From: Bacterioplanes sp965233665
GTDB taxonomy: Bacteria; Pseudomonadota; Gammaproteobacteria; Pseudomonadales; Oceanobacteraceae
DNA length: 64,000 nucleotides
NCBI GenBank assembly: GCA_965233665.1
Contig: CBDDTG010000045.1
Location: 1 to 64,000, forward strand
Direction of reading: 5' to 3'
Of the stretch, positions 42,947 through 51,549 are shown in pieces. Below the pieces are notes generated by a model. That model saw only the letters and a program-made list of their open reading frames with translations. It did no database searches and was not told the origin of the DNA. Both the position numbers and the translations under genes were made by a program. Numbering within the stretch: position 1 is the stretch's first letter; every line of letters starts with the position of its first letter.

Positions 42947-44647
42947 ATGCGTTGGCTCGCCTTACTGCTTATCTGTGCTAGCCCTTGCGCCATGGCACAG
43001 GTGTACAGCGCACGCGACTTTGCACCTCACCTCCCCGAGACTCTGCTCGACATGCTACAGCTGCTGCCCGGCGTTAGCTTAAGCGGCGCCAGCGAGCAAC
43101 GACGCATTCAAGTCTCGGGCACACCGTCTGGTCAGACTCGATTGTTAATCGATGGCGTCGCCATGACCGACGAGGACGGCTCAGGGCAGAGTCTGGCGGC
43201 TCAAATTCCCGCCGCAGCCGTGGCCAGCATTGAACTCAACGCCGATCATCCGGATGCCCTATCGCTAGGCAGCGCCATCATTCGAGTTCGACTACATGAC
43301 GCCAACAGCACACCACCGGGCGGAGAACTGCGTCAGCGCATCACAGGGCCAGATGATGGCGCGGTTGCGCTGCGCTGGAACTCGCGCCGCCAGCAGCTAC
43401 AACTGATGCACAGTGGCTCTCGCTTCGATGATCAACAAACCTTGTTCAGCAGCCATCAACGCTGGCACTGGCAGCAAACAGACTTCAACGCGCGCTGGCT
43501 GCTGCTGGATGCTGAGCAGCCGATGCCAACCGGCAGCTCTTATCCTCAGCAGAGTCATCGTCTACAGATTCATTTACAGCGCCCTTTCGCCGACCTTCAG
43601 CTCAATAGCCGGCTGACCTACAGCCATTATCATCGCGACAGCGTTGGCGAGCACAACAACCAACAGTGGCTGTGGCAAACTGGCCTACAGCGCACAACGG
43701 GCGAGCATCGCTGGCGCTGGCAATTGCAATGGCAGCATGAGGAGCGCCAGCTGCAACACGCCTCATACGACTACCGATTGCGCAGCCACAGTGCGGGTAT
43801 GACACTGGCCGACCACTGGCAGCTCAGCCGGGATTGGCAAATAGACCTGGGTTATCGCTTACAGACCTACCAGCACGATCTTCAACGCCAGTCTGCACAA
43901 GATGAGGAGCTGCAGGTATCCGATACCCACTGGCTGCCTTACCTGCATTTGCGCCATACCTATGATGAACACAACCAGCTGCATTGGCAGCTCGGTCAAT
44001 ACAGTCAGCACCCCAGTGCTCGTCAGCGTCTTGCCAGTGATGACACGTTGCTAGGCAACGCCAACTTAGGTGCCGAAGTGTTGAATAGAATGCAGTTGAG
44101 CTGGCATCACCAAGGCGACACGCGCCAACAATGGCAACTGCGTTGGCTGCGTCAGACGTGGCATAACAGCTTGGTGGCAGAGCGCACAGAAGCGGGTCGT
44201 CTGCAGCCACAAAACAGTGACGAAGTGCAGCAACTGCAAGGCTATGAATGGCAATGGCAAGATCAATACTACCTGCACCAGCAATCTTGGCGCCTTAGCA
44301 CCAGCGTTGGCTTCTACCGCTGGCGTGGCCGCTTAAGTTTGGATAATCCGACCACCCGTACGACCACCTTTAGCCAAGCACGAGCGGCTTTGGTCAATAT
44401 CGTTACCGCGCAACTGAGATGGGCGGCCGATTGGCAATGGCAAAGCCGCAGCCGGGATCACAGCGTTCTAACCCAGGTAGCCGATGCTCCCGCGGGCTAC
44501 CGGCTAGGACTCAGCGCCAGCTGGCTGCCTAAACCTCAGTGGCATATCAATGCGCGTCTTGGCTATCACCGCCCCGGCTTAATGAGCCAGACCGCTAATC
44601 AGGTGGGACAGTATGACTGGCACTTCGGTTTGCGTTTTCGTTGGTAG
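42947..44647 (+). CDS. TonB-receptor-like outer-membrane barrel, short plug
   Basis: Outer-membrane protein of 566 residues. The signal peptide is WLALLLICASPCAMAQ, followed by a compact plug-like region (LPETLLDMLQLLPGVSLSGA; TRLLIDGVAMTDEDG; AASIELNADHPDALS-like). The barrel part is unusually rich in Gln, Trp, His and Arg, and ends QYDWHFGLRFRW with a C-terminal aromatic as needed for Bam assembly. The plug lacks the classic IRGP...YG-GAIGGVINI loop wording and the protein is shorter than usual TonB receptors, so it may be a divergent family member. No TonB box is obvious. It lies in the rsmC unit, so it could fall under the same light-linked promoter, which is inference. Confidence 0.75.
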   Translation: MRWLALLLICASPCAMAQVYSARDFAPHLPETLLDMLQLLPGVSLSGASEQRRIQVSGTPSGQTRLLIDGVAMTDEDGSGQSLAAQIPAAAVASIELNADHPDALSLGSAIIRVRLHDANSTPPGGELRQRITGPDDGAVALRWNSRRQQLQLMHSGSRFDDQQTLFSSHQRWHWQQTDFNARWLLLDAEQPMPTGSSYPQQSHRLQIHLQRPFADLQLNSRLTYSHYHRDSVGEHNNQQWLWQTGLQRTTGEHRWRWQLQWQHEERQLQHASYDYRLRSHSAGMTLADHWQLSRDWQIDLGYRLQTYQHDLQRQSAQDEELQVSDTHWLPYLHLRHTYDEHNQLHWQLGQYSQHPSARQRLASDDTLLGNANLGAEVLNRMQLSWHHQGDTRQQWQLRWLRQTWHNSLVAERTEAGRLQPQNSDEVQQLQGYEWQWQDQYYLHQQSWRLSTSVGFYRWRGRLSLDNPTTRTTTFSQARAALVNIVTAQLRWAADWQWQSRSRDHSVLTQVADAPAGYRLGLSASWLPKPQWHINARLGYHRPGLMSQTANQVGQYDWHFGLRFRW

Positions 44648-44698
44648 TTCGATGGCCAGCAGCTAAGCTGGGGAAGTTGCCGTAACCGGAGTACAACC

Positions 44699-44824
44699 AT
44701 GCTGACTGCCACCGTTTTATTGTGTATTGCACTGCTTGCGCTAATGCAGGCATCGACCCAAATGATTCGTCAACCCATCAAGATCGAACGGCAAAAAAAA
44801 GCCCCTGATCACAGAGGCTATTAG
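44699..44824 (+). CDS. Possible small membrane protein, 41 residues
   Basis: ATG 44699 opens MLTATVLLCIALLALMQAST, a single hydrophobic helix, then a basic tail to a TAG at 44822. A weak ACCGGAG site precedes it. Its 3' end lies in the terminator of the convergent speD gene. Could be chance; no family is recognised. Confidence 0.3.
   Translation: MLTATVLLCIALLALMQASTQMIRQPIKIERQKKAPDHRGY
44793..44819 (-). terminator. Rho-independent terminator of speD
   Basis: On the minus strand AGCCTCTG-TGAT-CAGGGGCT is followed by TTTTTTT, 50 bp beyond the speD stop. Confidence 0.85.
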
Positions 44825-44868
44825 TCCATAATTGAGCTGGCCGCATGGATGCGTCCATTTGATGTGCT

Positions 44869-45660
44869 TTACGGCATATTGCGAGAATAGAAAATTTCCA
44901 ACATTTCTTTCTTCAGCTTCTGCTCGATTTCAGTACGCTGTTCTAGCGACAAGCTTTTCACGCCCTCGCCAAACAAGTAATTATCCAGCTCGAAGTCTTT
45001 CAAAATCATTTTGGTGTGGAAGGTGTTTTCCTGATACACATTCACATCAATCATTTGATAAGCATTGCGCGTATCTTCGGTCAGATAATTCTGAATAGAA
45101 TTGATGTCATGATCAATATAATGCTTAACACCGTCCACATCGCGGGTAAAACCTCGCACGCGATAGTCCATCACCACGATGTCTGACTCAAAGCTATGAA
45201 TCAGGTAATTCAGCGCCCGCAAAGGAGAAATCAAACCACAGGTCGACACATCAATGTCAGCACGAAAAGTACTGATACCACCGTAAGGATGGCTTTCAGG
45301 ATACGTGTGCACGGTTACATGGCTTTTATCCAAGTGCCCTACCACGGAATCTTTTAACGGCCCAGGTTTTTCCGCCGTAAACTCCTCACTCGGTGGCATT
45401 TCATGCTCAGCAATCAGCATGGTGACACTGGCGCCTTCCGGCTCATAGTCCTGCCGGGCGATATTGAGTACGTTGGCGCCAATAATATCTACCACATTGT
45501 TCAAAATCGCGGTCAGCCGCTCGGCGTTATACAGCTCATCAATATAAGCGATGTATTCCTGACGTTCTTTCTCGGTTTGGGTGTAGCAAATATCGTAAAT
45601 ATTAAAGCTGAGTGACTTAGTCAGGTTGTTAAAGCCATGCAAACGCAGCTGGTCATTCAC
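44869..45660 (-). CDS. speD: S-adenosylmethionine decarboxylase proenzyme
   Basis: Pyruvoyl enzyme of 263 residues that supplies decarboxylated SAM for spermidine synthesis. The self-cleavage site is at Ser113 in GHLDKSHVTVHTYPE, giving beta and alpha chains. Other family landmarks are SFNIYDICYTQTEKERQEYI and YGGISTFRADIDVSTCGLIS. Length fits the E. coli-type enzyme. It is followed by its own terminator and preceded on the same strand, after 24 bp, by the OsmC gene. This neighbourhood with crp/vfr is the same as in Pseudomonas aeruginosa. Confidence 0.96.
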   Translation of the reverse strand: MNDQLRLHGFNNLTKSLSFNIYDICYTQTEKERQEYIAYIDELYNAERLTAILNNVVDIIGANVLNIARQDYEPEGASVTMLIAEHEMPPSEEFTAEKPGPLKDSVVGHLDKSHVTVHTYPESHPYGGISTFRADIDVSTCGLISPLRALNYLIHSFESDIVVMDYRVRGFTRDVDGVKHYIDHDINSIQNYLTEDTRNAYQMIDVNVYQENTFHTKMILKDFELDNYLFGEGVKSLSLEQRTEIEQKLKKEMLEIFYSRNMP

Positions 45661-45684
45661 GGGCAGATCCTCCTCAGAGCGAGG

Positions 45685-46104
45685 TTAGTGTTCATCAATA
45701 ATTTCAACGCTGTGGCGCACATTCACACCACCCTGCTCCAACATAATGGAAGCCGAGCAGTATTTTTCTGCAGATAGCGCCACAGCACGCTCTACCGCTG
45801 ATGCTTTCAGTGCTTTACCCGTCACCACAAAATGGATATGGATATCAGTAAACACACTGGGCACAGAGTCAGCGCGCTGTGCCTCGATGTGAGCATGGCA
45901 ATCCGTTACTTGCTGACGCTGCTTGGTCAAAATGCTCATCACATCAAAGCTGGTACAGCCCCCCAAGCCCAGCAGCAGCATTTCCATCGGGCGAACACCC
46001 ATGTTGCGACCACCATGATCTTCCGGCCCATCCATGACAACACAATGGCCACTGCCCGACTCACCCAGGAACATGGCGTTATCGACCCACTTGACTGTTG
46101 CTTT
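45685..46104 (-). CDS. OsmC/Ohr-family protein
   Basis: Thiol-dependent peroxidase-type fold of 139 residues. The family pattern is seen in GRNMGVRPMEMLLLGLGGCT (first Cys) and VALSAEKYCSASIMLEQ (second Cys), so both catalytic cysteines are present. This YhfA-like branch usually sits next to crp. Start at 46104 (MKATVKW); the longer ORF to 46152 would enter the divergent promoter region of crp. Confidence 0.88.
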   Translation of the reverse strand, partial: KATVKWVDNAMFLGESGSGHCVVMDGPEDHGGRNMGVRPMEMLLLGLGGCTSFDVMSILTKQRQQVTDCHAHIEAQRADSVPSVFTDIHIHFVVTGKALKASAVERAVALSAEKYCSASIMLEQGGVNVRHSVEIIDEH

Positions 46105-46295
46105 CATTGCGAACCACTCCAGCTTTGAAAGACGCGGAGGGTACCACAGCAAGCTGGCGGTGGAGTAGCATTGCGCCGCCCTGAATCAATGCCCAGGTCG
46201 GCAATCTGGTCAGTGGCTGCTATATTGCCTATAAAAACCGCCCAGGCATTCTGATTGAGCGCCTGAAGAAGCTTCATTAATGTTTGGACCTGTCT

Positions 46296-46961
46296 ATGAG
46301 TCTTCCATTGCTGCCCGACAAACATCAGCCCCTGCAGGACTTCCTGGCGCAATGTCACAAACGCCGGTACCCGGCCCGCAGCACTCTTATTTATGCTGGC
46401 GAGGAGAGTGATACCCTGTATTACCTGCTCAAAGGCTCAGTTACCGTCATCATCGAAGATGAAGATGGCCGCGAAATGATCATGGCCTACCTCAATGAAG
46501 GAGATTTCTTTGGTGAAATGGGCCTGTTTGACGAAGCCCAGCAAGCCCGTACGGCCTGGGTAAAAGCCAAAACCGAATGCGAAGTAGCCGAGATCAGCTA
46601 CAGCAAGTTCCGCGAGTTAGTCGATGAAGACAGTCAGCTGATGTTCCGCTTGTTCCGTCAGATGGCCAATCGCTTAAGCCGCACGACGCGCAAAGTAGGT
46701 GACTTAGCCTTCTTGGACGTCACCGGTCGCGTTGCCCGCACGTTACTGGATCTGAGTCGCGAGCCAGACGCCATGACCCACCCAGATGGCATGCAGATCA
46801 AAATTACTCGCCAAGAAATCGGCCGCATCGTCGGTTGCTCGCGCGAAATGGTCGGTCGAGTATTAAAAGATTTAGAAGAGCAAGGCCTGGTATCCGTCAA
46901 AGGCAAAACCATGGTCGTTTTTGGCACCCGTCCAACCATGTCAGCTAACAAACCGCGGTGA
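46296..46961 (+). CDS. crp: cAMP receptor protein, Vfr-like
   Basis: Global regulator of 221 residues. The cyclic-nucleotide domain has YLNEGDFFGEMGLFD and QQARTAWVKAKTECEV, which include the phosphate-binding Arg. The C-terminal helix-turn-helix is ITRQEIGRIVGCSREMVGRV. Sequence style and the neighbours speD and OsmC match vfr of Pseudomonas aeruginosa, which controls virulence and carbon use. The start at 46296 gives the standard length; the in-frame TTG 12 bases upstream is unlikely. An HD-GYP regulator follows 40 bp on. Confidence 0.95.
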   Translation: MSLPLLPDKHQPLQDFLAQCHKRRYPARSTLIYAGEESDTLYYLLKGSVTVIIEDEDGREMIMAYLNEGDFFGEMGLFDEAQQARTAWVKAKTECEVAEISYSKFRELVDEDSQLMFRLFRQMANRLSRTTRKVGDLAFLDVTGRVARTLLDLSREPDAMTHPDGMQIKITRQEIGRIVGCSREMVGRVLKDLEEQGLVSVKGKTMVVFGTRPTMSANKPR

Positions 46962-47001
46962 AGCAGCTAAACTTTCATTAACCCGACTGACGGAGCGGTG
47001 C

Positions 47002-48552
47002 ATGAACGACGACCTGCTGTTTGCCGATGACGATGACACCGGCAATACCCCTCAAAACCGCGATGCCAGCCTGACATGGAGAGTGCTGGTTGCTGACGAT
47101 GAGCCAGATGTGCACCGCATCACCCGCATGGTGCTGTCTGGCTTTAGCTTCGACGGTCGCAAAGTCGAGCTCATTAGCGCCTACAGTGGCGAAGAAGCCT
47201 GCGACATCATGGCGCAAAACGACGACATCGCCATGGCATTGCTAGACGTCGTAATGGAAACGGACAATGCCGGTTTGGAAGTTGCTCGCTACATTCGCGA
47301 GCAGTTAAACAATCGCTACACCCGCATCGTGCTGCGCACAGGCCAACCGGGCCAGGCCCCCGAGCATGAAGTCATTCGTACTTACGACATCAATGACTAC
47401 AAAGACAAAACCGAGCTCACCACCACCAAACTCAACACGCTCATGTATGCCACGCTGCGCAGCTATCGGGATATTTGCATACTCAATGAACATCGCCGAG
47501 GTTTGGAAAAAGTCATTGAAGCGTCTGCGCGCGTGTTCAGCTCCGGTGAAATTCATCAGTTTGCCTCTGCTGTGCTCGAACAAGTCACCAACCTGCTAGG
47601 GCTTGAGCAAAGTGCCTTGTATTGCTCCAACTCGATGCCCAGTGCTTCTTTAATTAATGACAATCAGCGTTTTCGGGTATTAGCTGCCACGGGAGAAATG
47701 CAGGAGCTGACTGACGTCGAGTCTTTTGACAATATGCCCGCTCAGATACGCCAGGGCTTTGAGCAAGCGATGCAAGAAAAGCGCAGCTTGTATCTCGATG
47801 ACTACTACATCGGTTACTTTGCATCAGAGCGTGGCAGTGAAAGCCTGCTGTACGTTAGCTGTCAGGACAAACCTTCCACGCTGGATAAGCAACTGCTTGA
47901 AATCTACGCCACCAACGTCGCCATCACCTATGAAAACCTGTTGATGCGTGATGACATTCTCGAGACCCAGCGTGAGCTGGTGTACATGCTCGGCGAAGCG
48001 GTTGAAAAACGTTCCAAGGAAACCGGGGCTCATGTTAAGCGTGTGGCCAAAATTTCAGAGCTGCTGGCGCTGCGTTATGGACTGTCTCAAGATGAAGCCA
48101 GTCTGATAAAGCTGGCGTCTCCACTGCACGATGTTGGCAAAATAGCCATTCCTGACAGCATTCTGCATAAACCTGGCAAACACGATGCCGATGAATGGAC
48201 CGTCATGAAAACCCACGCCCAAATCGGCGCGGATATTCTCAGCAAGTCGGATCGTCGCATACTGCGCCTGGGAGCGATTATTGCGGGCCAACACCATGAG
48301 CGCTGGGATGGCAGCGGCTATCCGCATGGCTTGAAAGGTGAAGAAATACACATCGCCGGACGCATCACTGCTTTGGCAGACGTATTCGATGCACTGGGCA
48401 GCGATCGTTGTTACAAAAATGCATGGTCATTAGAAGACATCCTTGCCCTCATACAAGAGGAATCAGGCAAGCACTTTGACCCTGCACTGGTGCAAATCCT
48501 GATGGATAACCTAGATGACATTACCGACATTCGTGACAACCATCCGGACTAA
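47002..48552 (+). CDS. Response regulator with DUF3369 and HD-GYP domains
   Basis: Signalling enzyme of 516 residues. The receiver domain (VLVADDEPDVHRITRMVLSG; MALLDVVMETDNAGLEV) has the phospho-Asp in LLDVV. A central DUF3369 region follows with GAF-like features (about residues 160-330). The C-terminal HD-GYP domain holds HDVGKIAIPDSILHKPGK and HHERWDGSGYPHGLKGEEIH, the full catalytic set of a cyclic di-GMP phosphodiesterase. So phosphorylation probably tunes c-di-GMP breakdown. GGAG lies six bases before ATG 47002; the open frame further left overlaps crp and is ignored. The partner kinase is not next to it. Confidence 0.94.
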   Translation: MNDDLLFADDDDTGNTPQNRDASLTWRVLVADDEPDVHRITRMVLSGFSFDGRKVELISAYSGEEACDIMAQNDDIAMALLDVVMETDNAGLEVARYIREQLNNRYTRIVLRTGQPGQAPEHEVIRTYDINDYKDKTELTTTKLNTLMYATLRSYRDICILNEHRRGLEKVIEASARVFSSGEIHQFASAVLEQVTNLLGLEQSALYCSNSMPSASLINDNQRFRVLAATGEMQELTDVESFDNMPAQIRQGFEQAMQEKRSLYLDDYYIGYFASERGSESLLYVSCQDKPSTLDKQLLEIYATNVAITYENLLMRDDILETQRELVYMLGEAVEKRSKETGAHVKRVAKISELLALRYGLSQDEASLIKLASPLHDVGKIAIPDSILHKPGKHDADEWTVMKTHAQIGADILSKSDRRILRLGAIIAGQHHERWDGSGYPHGLKGEEIHIAGRITALADVFDALGSDRCYKNAWSLEDILALIQEESGKHFDPALVQILMDNLDDITDIRDNHPD

Positions 48553-48722
48553 GGCTGAAGAAAGCCCAACCAGACCGAATACGACGACTGGCTAAAATAC
48601 GACACGCATCACATAGATCAATTTTTATACGAAATCCCCTTTCTTTCTTTTACAGCTTCATTACAATGCCGCCTCTCCGCCGCTAGCGCGGACACCTTCA
48701 ACTTTCAGGGATAAAGACCCAA

Positions 48723-49619
48723 ATGAATAAGCAGATTTTTTCTTTGGCATTGGTGGCCTCATTAACAGCCTGTGGCGGCGGCGGTAGCTCGTCATCCTCG
48801 AACGACGATACGACCGATCCAGTTGATCCTGCTCCTACCACGCCAGAAGTAAACTACTGTGAGGCGACTGATAACGTAATTTTGTTAGCAGAAGGTCAAA
48901 GCTGCCGGTTAACTGAGCAACAGATGGTGGCAATGAGTAACCTGTCTAGTGACACTGACATTGTCGCCTGTGAAGATGAAAAAGTACGTTTTGGAATACT
49001 GAGTTTGAATTCATTGACCGTTGGCACACAAACTGTTCGTTGCGACTTACCAGAACCAGAACCTGTTGATACTTCAGCTTTCACAGCAACAAGCACAGAC
49101 GCACTCATTCAACTCAATGAAGAAGGTGATAACTTTTTTGCACCTACAAGTATTTCTGTAGTTGGTAATACTGACGTTATTCAAGAAGATGCCGCCAGTC
49201 CTCAAGTTGCACAAATTCACAGCAACTTATTGGACGGTGCATTTAGCCTTATTGTTGAAGTAAACGATCAGGAGTTCTTTGAAAACTCTGAAAATCAAGG
49301 TGCAATCGCCCTGAATTTCCTTCCGGAAAATCAGACTAAAGAAGAGTATATGGAGCAAGGTGGCAGCCTAGACCTTTACATATTACGCTTTGACGAAACA
49401 ACACTAGACAACAACAAATTGACAATTGGTTGTAGCTACTCGGGTAATCTTTCAAATATAAGCTGCGCAGATATTAACATTGATTTATCCAGTCGCTTCG
49501 AATCACTTCCTGCGCGAGGAAAGCTGGCTGCTTTTTCTTGTGAACTAGTTACGAAGCAAGATAACTCGCAATCACTTAGCTGTAAAAATTCCATTTCGGT
49601 ACCTGTGCAGTTCAACTAA
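48723..49619 (+). CDS. Predicted lipoprotein, unknown
   Basis: Not recognised. The 298-residue product opens MNKQIFSLALVASLTAC-GGG, a lipoprotein signal, then a Ser/Asp/Pro linker. The body has several Cys residues (VNYCEATDN; GQSCRLTE; IVACEDEK; TVRCDLPE; IGCSYSGN; ISCADIN) that likely form disulfides. The gene is visibly richer in A and T than its left neighbours, like the CDI region further right, so it may be acquired. An inverted repeat follows. Confidence 0.75.
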   Translation: MNKQIFSLALVASLTACGGGGSSSSSNDDTTDPVDPAPTTPEVNYCEATDNVILLAEGQSCRLTEQQMVAMSNLSSDTDIVACEDEKVRFGILSLNSLTVGTQTVRCDLPEPEPVDTSAFTATSTDALIQLNEEGDNFFAPTSISVVGNTDVIQEDAASPQVAQIHSNLLDGAFSLIVEVNDQEFFENSENQGAIALNFLPENQTKEEYMEQGGSLDLYILRFDETTLDNNKLTIGCSYSGNLSNISCADINIDLSSRFESLPARGKLAAFSCELVTKQDNSQSLSCKNSISVPVQFN

Positions 49620-49643
49620 AAGTAGAGCTCAAAAAAAGCCATG

Positions 49644-49692
49644 CACCTGAACTCAGTCTCAATAAACACCAACAATGAGAAGAGTTCAGGTG
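49644..49692. terminator. Long imperfect hairpin after the lipoprotein gene
   Basis: CACCTGAACTC pairs with GAGTTCAGGTG, with an inner TCTCA/TGAGA pair and a 14-base loop. No T tract follows, so it could be a terminator or a relic of a mobile end. The rest of 49620-49746 shows nothing else. Confidence 0.45.
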
Positions 49693-49746
49693 TAACGGTT
49701 TAATCGACCACCAATCAGAGCTTTGTATAGTTCAGTATCGTTGAGC

Positions 49747-49965
49747 TCAAAAGCTTTCAGAGCGTTCCACACCTGCGATGTTTTTCAGCGGGCCTATGAG
49801 GTCGGACTTTTTATATATCCAGGCTCGCCGAAGCACTTCCTCGGGGTGGAGCTTCAGTAATAGGCAGTAAAATTCTGGCGTAGGCTGGCCTCTCTGGTGC
49901 TTCTGATTTTGGCGGGCTAACCGGAGGGCGTGGGTTGATCTGATGAGCTGAGTAACAAACGACAT
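49747..49965 (-). CDS. Possible small protein of 72 residues
   Basis: Open frame MSFVTQLIRSTHALRLARQN continuing to LLLKLHPEEVLRRAWIYKKS and ending VERSESF. It starts inside the 3' end of the transposase gene in another frame. The C-terminal half looks protein-like (amphipathic helices), but there is no ribosome site or recognised family. It may be a remnant. Confidence 0.3.
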   Translation of the reverse strand: MSFVTQLIRSTHALRLARQNQKHQRGQPTPEFYCLLLKLHPEEVLRRAWIYKKSDLIGPLKNIAGVERSESF

Positions 49966-50939
49966 CGACTAAGCCCTGGTGGGCGCTGATAATTAAGTGC
50001 ATAACAGGCCAAGCGTAGTGTTTCTTCTCCGCCAGCGAAGGTCTGAAAACAGTCTTCAAAATGCTCGGCCATGGCTAACCATTGAGCGTCATCAATGCCC
50101 AAACGATCAAGAATAGCTGCCGTATTCTGGGCGATAGCGCCACGTTTATCATGGCGAATAATACGGCCTGTCCAATCTACCAACTGCAGATAATCCGTGA
50201 GCTTCATCTGAATCCCTATTGGAATGTTTTTCCGAGGATTGCCAACAAAAGGCAATAAACCTTTGGCTTGTTGGTTGGGATGATTTGGCTGCTTGCTCAC
50301 TTTGGCTTTTTTAATCCGACGTTTAACCGAAGTGTACTTGGATGCTTCTGGTGTAGCGGCCATATTTGCCCGCACTGGATTCAGGTCAACATAGGCCATG
50401 CACGCAGCCAGTGCAGCGTCATCCAGCAGTGCCTGGGATTTAAAACGCCCTTCCCAGAATCTACCTGTACACTGATCTTCTTGATTGGCTTCTCGCGCAA
50501 TGGCTTCATTCAGCAACCGCATAAACCAGCTGATGCTAGACAGACGTGAGCGCCATTCCTCCACATAGATCTGCAGCCGCTTTTGCTCTGCGACTCCCAA
50601 GGCATCGCCACTCAAAAACCGCTGAGACAGCATATTGCCGCTAAATAGTGTATGCCAGCGCTCAATGACTTCCGTATCGCTCCAGCGATTGGCGCGCTCA
50701 GCATCAATAAATAAAACAGCATGATAGTGGTTACTCATAATGGCGTAGGCCGCCACGTCAACGGCAAACACCTGCGGCAAAGACAGCAGCTTTTCTTCCA
50801 GCCAGCCTCGGCGGTGCTCGTAGCATTGGCCAGTCATATGATCCGTACCGCAGAGAAAAGCACGCCGCACACAGCGTGATACGCAATGATAATACGGCGT
50901 AGCGTCGAGGGAGACCTGATGTTTTCTGGGCTTGGTCAT
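49917..50939 (-). CDS. REP-associated tyrosine transposase (RAYT), IS200/Y1-like
   Basis: Single-strand HUH nuclease of 340 residues. The HUH motif is MSNHYHAVLFID and the catalytic Tyr is in AACMAYVDLNPVRANMA, the typical Y1 order. The N-terminus MTKPRKHQVSLDATPYYHCV and SRCVRRAFLCGTDH are RAYT hallmarks. RAYTs are domesticated relatives of IS200 transposases that process palindromic REP sequences. A cluster of palindromic repeats lies immediately upstream, which fits. The start at 50939 is chosen because the copies of the upstream module all keep this ATG and first codons. Full length and intact. Confidence 0.92.
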   Translation of the reverse strand: MTKPRKHQVSLDATPYYHCVSRCVRRAFLCGTDHMTGQCYEHRRGWLEEKLLSLPQVFAVDVAAYAIMSNHYHAVLFIDAERANRWSDTEVIERWHTLFSGNMLSQRFLSGDALGVAEQKRLQIYVEEWRSRLSSISWFMRLLNEAIAREANQEDQCTGRFWEGRFKSQALLDDAALAACMAYVDLNPVRANMAATPEASKYTSVKRRIKKAKVSKQPNHPNQQAKGLLPFVGNPRKNIPIGIQMKLTDYLQLVDWTGRIIRHDKRGAIAQNTAAILDRLGIDDAQWLAMAEHFEDCFQTFAGGEETLRLACYALNYQRPPGLSRCRLLLSSSDQPTPSG

Positions 50940-51478
50940 AGCGGCACTCCGGCTCTGCTGCAACTAATATCAGCCTAGCCGCTGCGGAGTGGGCTGCCAC
51001 CAGCGTGACAGCTTAGGGTGGGTGTCCATGTTGTTCTTTCCATGTTGTTCTTTCCATGTTGTTCTTTCCATGTTGTTCTTTCCATGTTGTTCTTTCCATG
51101 TTGTTCTTTCCATGTTGTTCTTTCCATGTTGTTCTTTCCATGTTGTTCTTCATGTTGTTCTGATAATACGGCGTGGCGTCTAGCGAGACCTGATGTTTTC
51201 TGGGCTTGGTCATAGCGGCACTCCGGCTCTGCAGCAACTGAATGCAGCCTAGCCGCTGCGGAGTGTGCTGCCACCAGCGTGACAGCTTAGGGTGGGTGTC
51301 CCTGTTGTTCAGCGGAGTGGGTTGCCACCAGCGTGACAGCTTAGGGTGGGTGTCCATGTTTGGTAGGGTCTGGGCTTGGTCATAGCGGCACTCCGGCTCT
51401 GCTGCAACTAATATCAGCCTAGCCGCTGCGGAGTGGGCTGCCACCAGCGTTACAGCTTAGGGTGGGTGTCCATGTTGT
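50887..51478. repeat. Palindromic repeat cluster containing duplicated RAYT 5' ends
   Basis: A module of about 150 bp, made of the RAYT 5' end (17 codons), a palindrome and a conserved tail, occurs as copy A (50887-51035), copy B (51161-51310), a 50-bp tail-only copy (51311-51360) and copy D (51370-51478). The palindrome pairs CACTCCG with CGGAGTG, with an inner GGCT/AGCC. The tail has a second stem, CCACC...GGTGG, and ends GGTGGGTGTCC. Copies differ by a few bases. These look like REP or BIME-type targets of the adjacent RAYT. Confidence 0.85.
51026..51160. repeat. 14-bp tandem repeat, about 9.6 copies
   Basis: Perfect units of CCATGTTGTTCTTT start at 51026 and every 14 bp to 51138; the last is shortened. 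The unit is derived from the tail end of the palindromic module (TGTCCATGTTGTTC). Fourteen is not a multiple of three, so this is not coding. Copy number is probably variable between strains. Confidence 0.95.
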
Positions 51479-51549
51479 CGTGGGCGCCAAGGCCATGTTC
51501 TGCCTTGACACCGGGAGAGCGTCTATATACGTCCTTGTTGTCACTAAAG

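Noticed and set aside
49747..49965. Antitoxin or accessory gene of the RAYT
   Set aside because: No supporting motif or ribosome site; kept only as a low-confidence small frame.
51026..51160. Regular short repeats as a possible CRISPR array
   Set aside because: The units are directly adjacent 14-bp repeats without spacers, and no cas genes are present.
51013..51444. Open frames encoding GKNNMERTTWKEQH-type repeats
   Set aside because: They are translations of the 14-bp tandem array and palindromic modules, which contain shifted units and are not protein-like.
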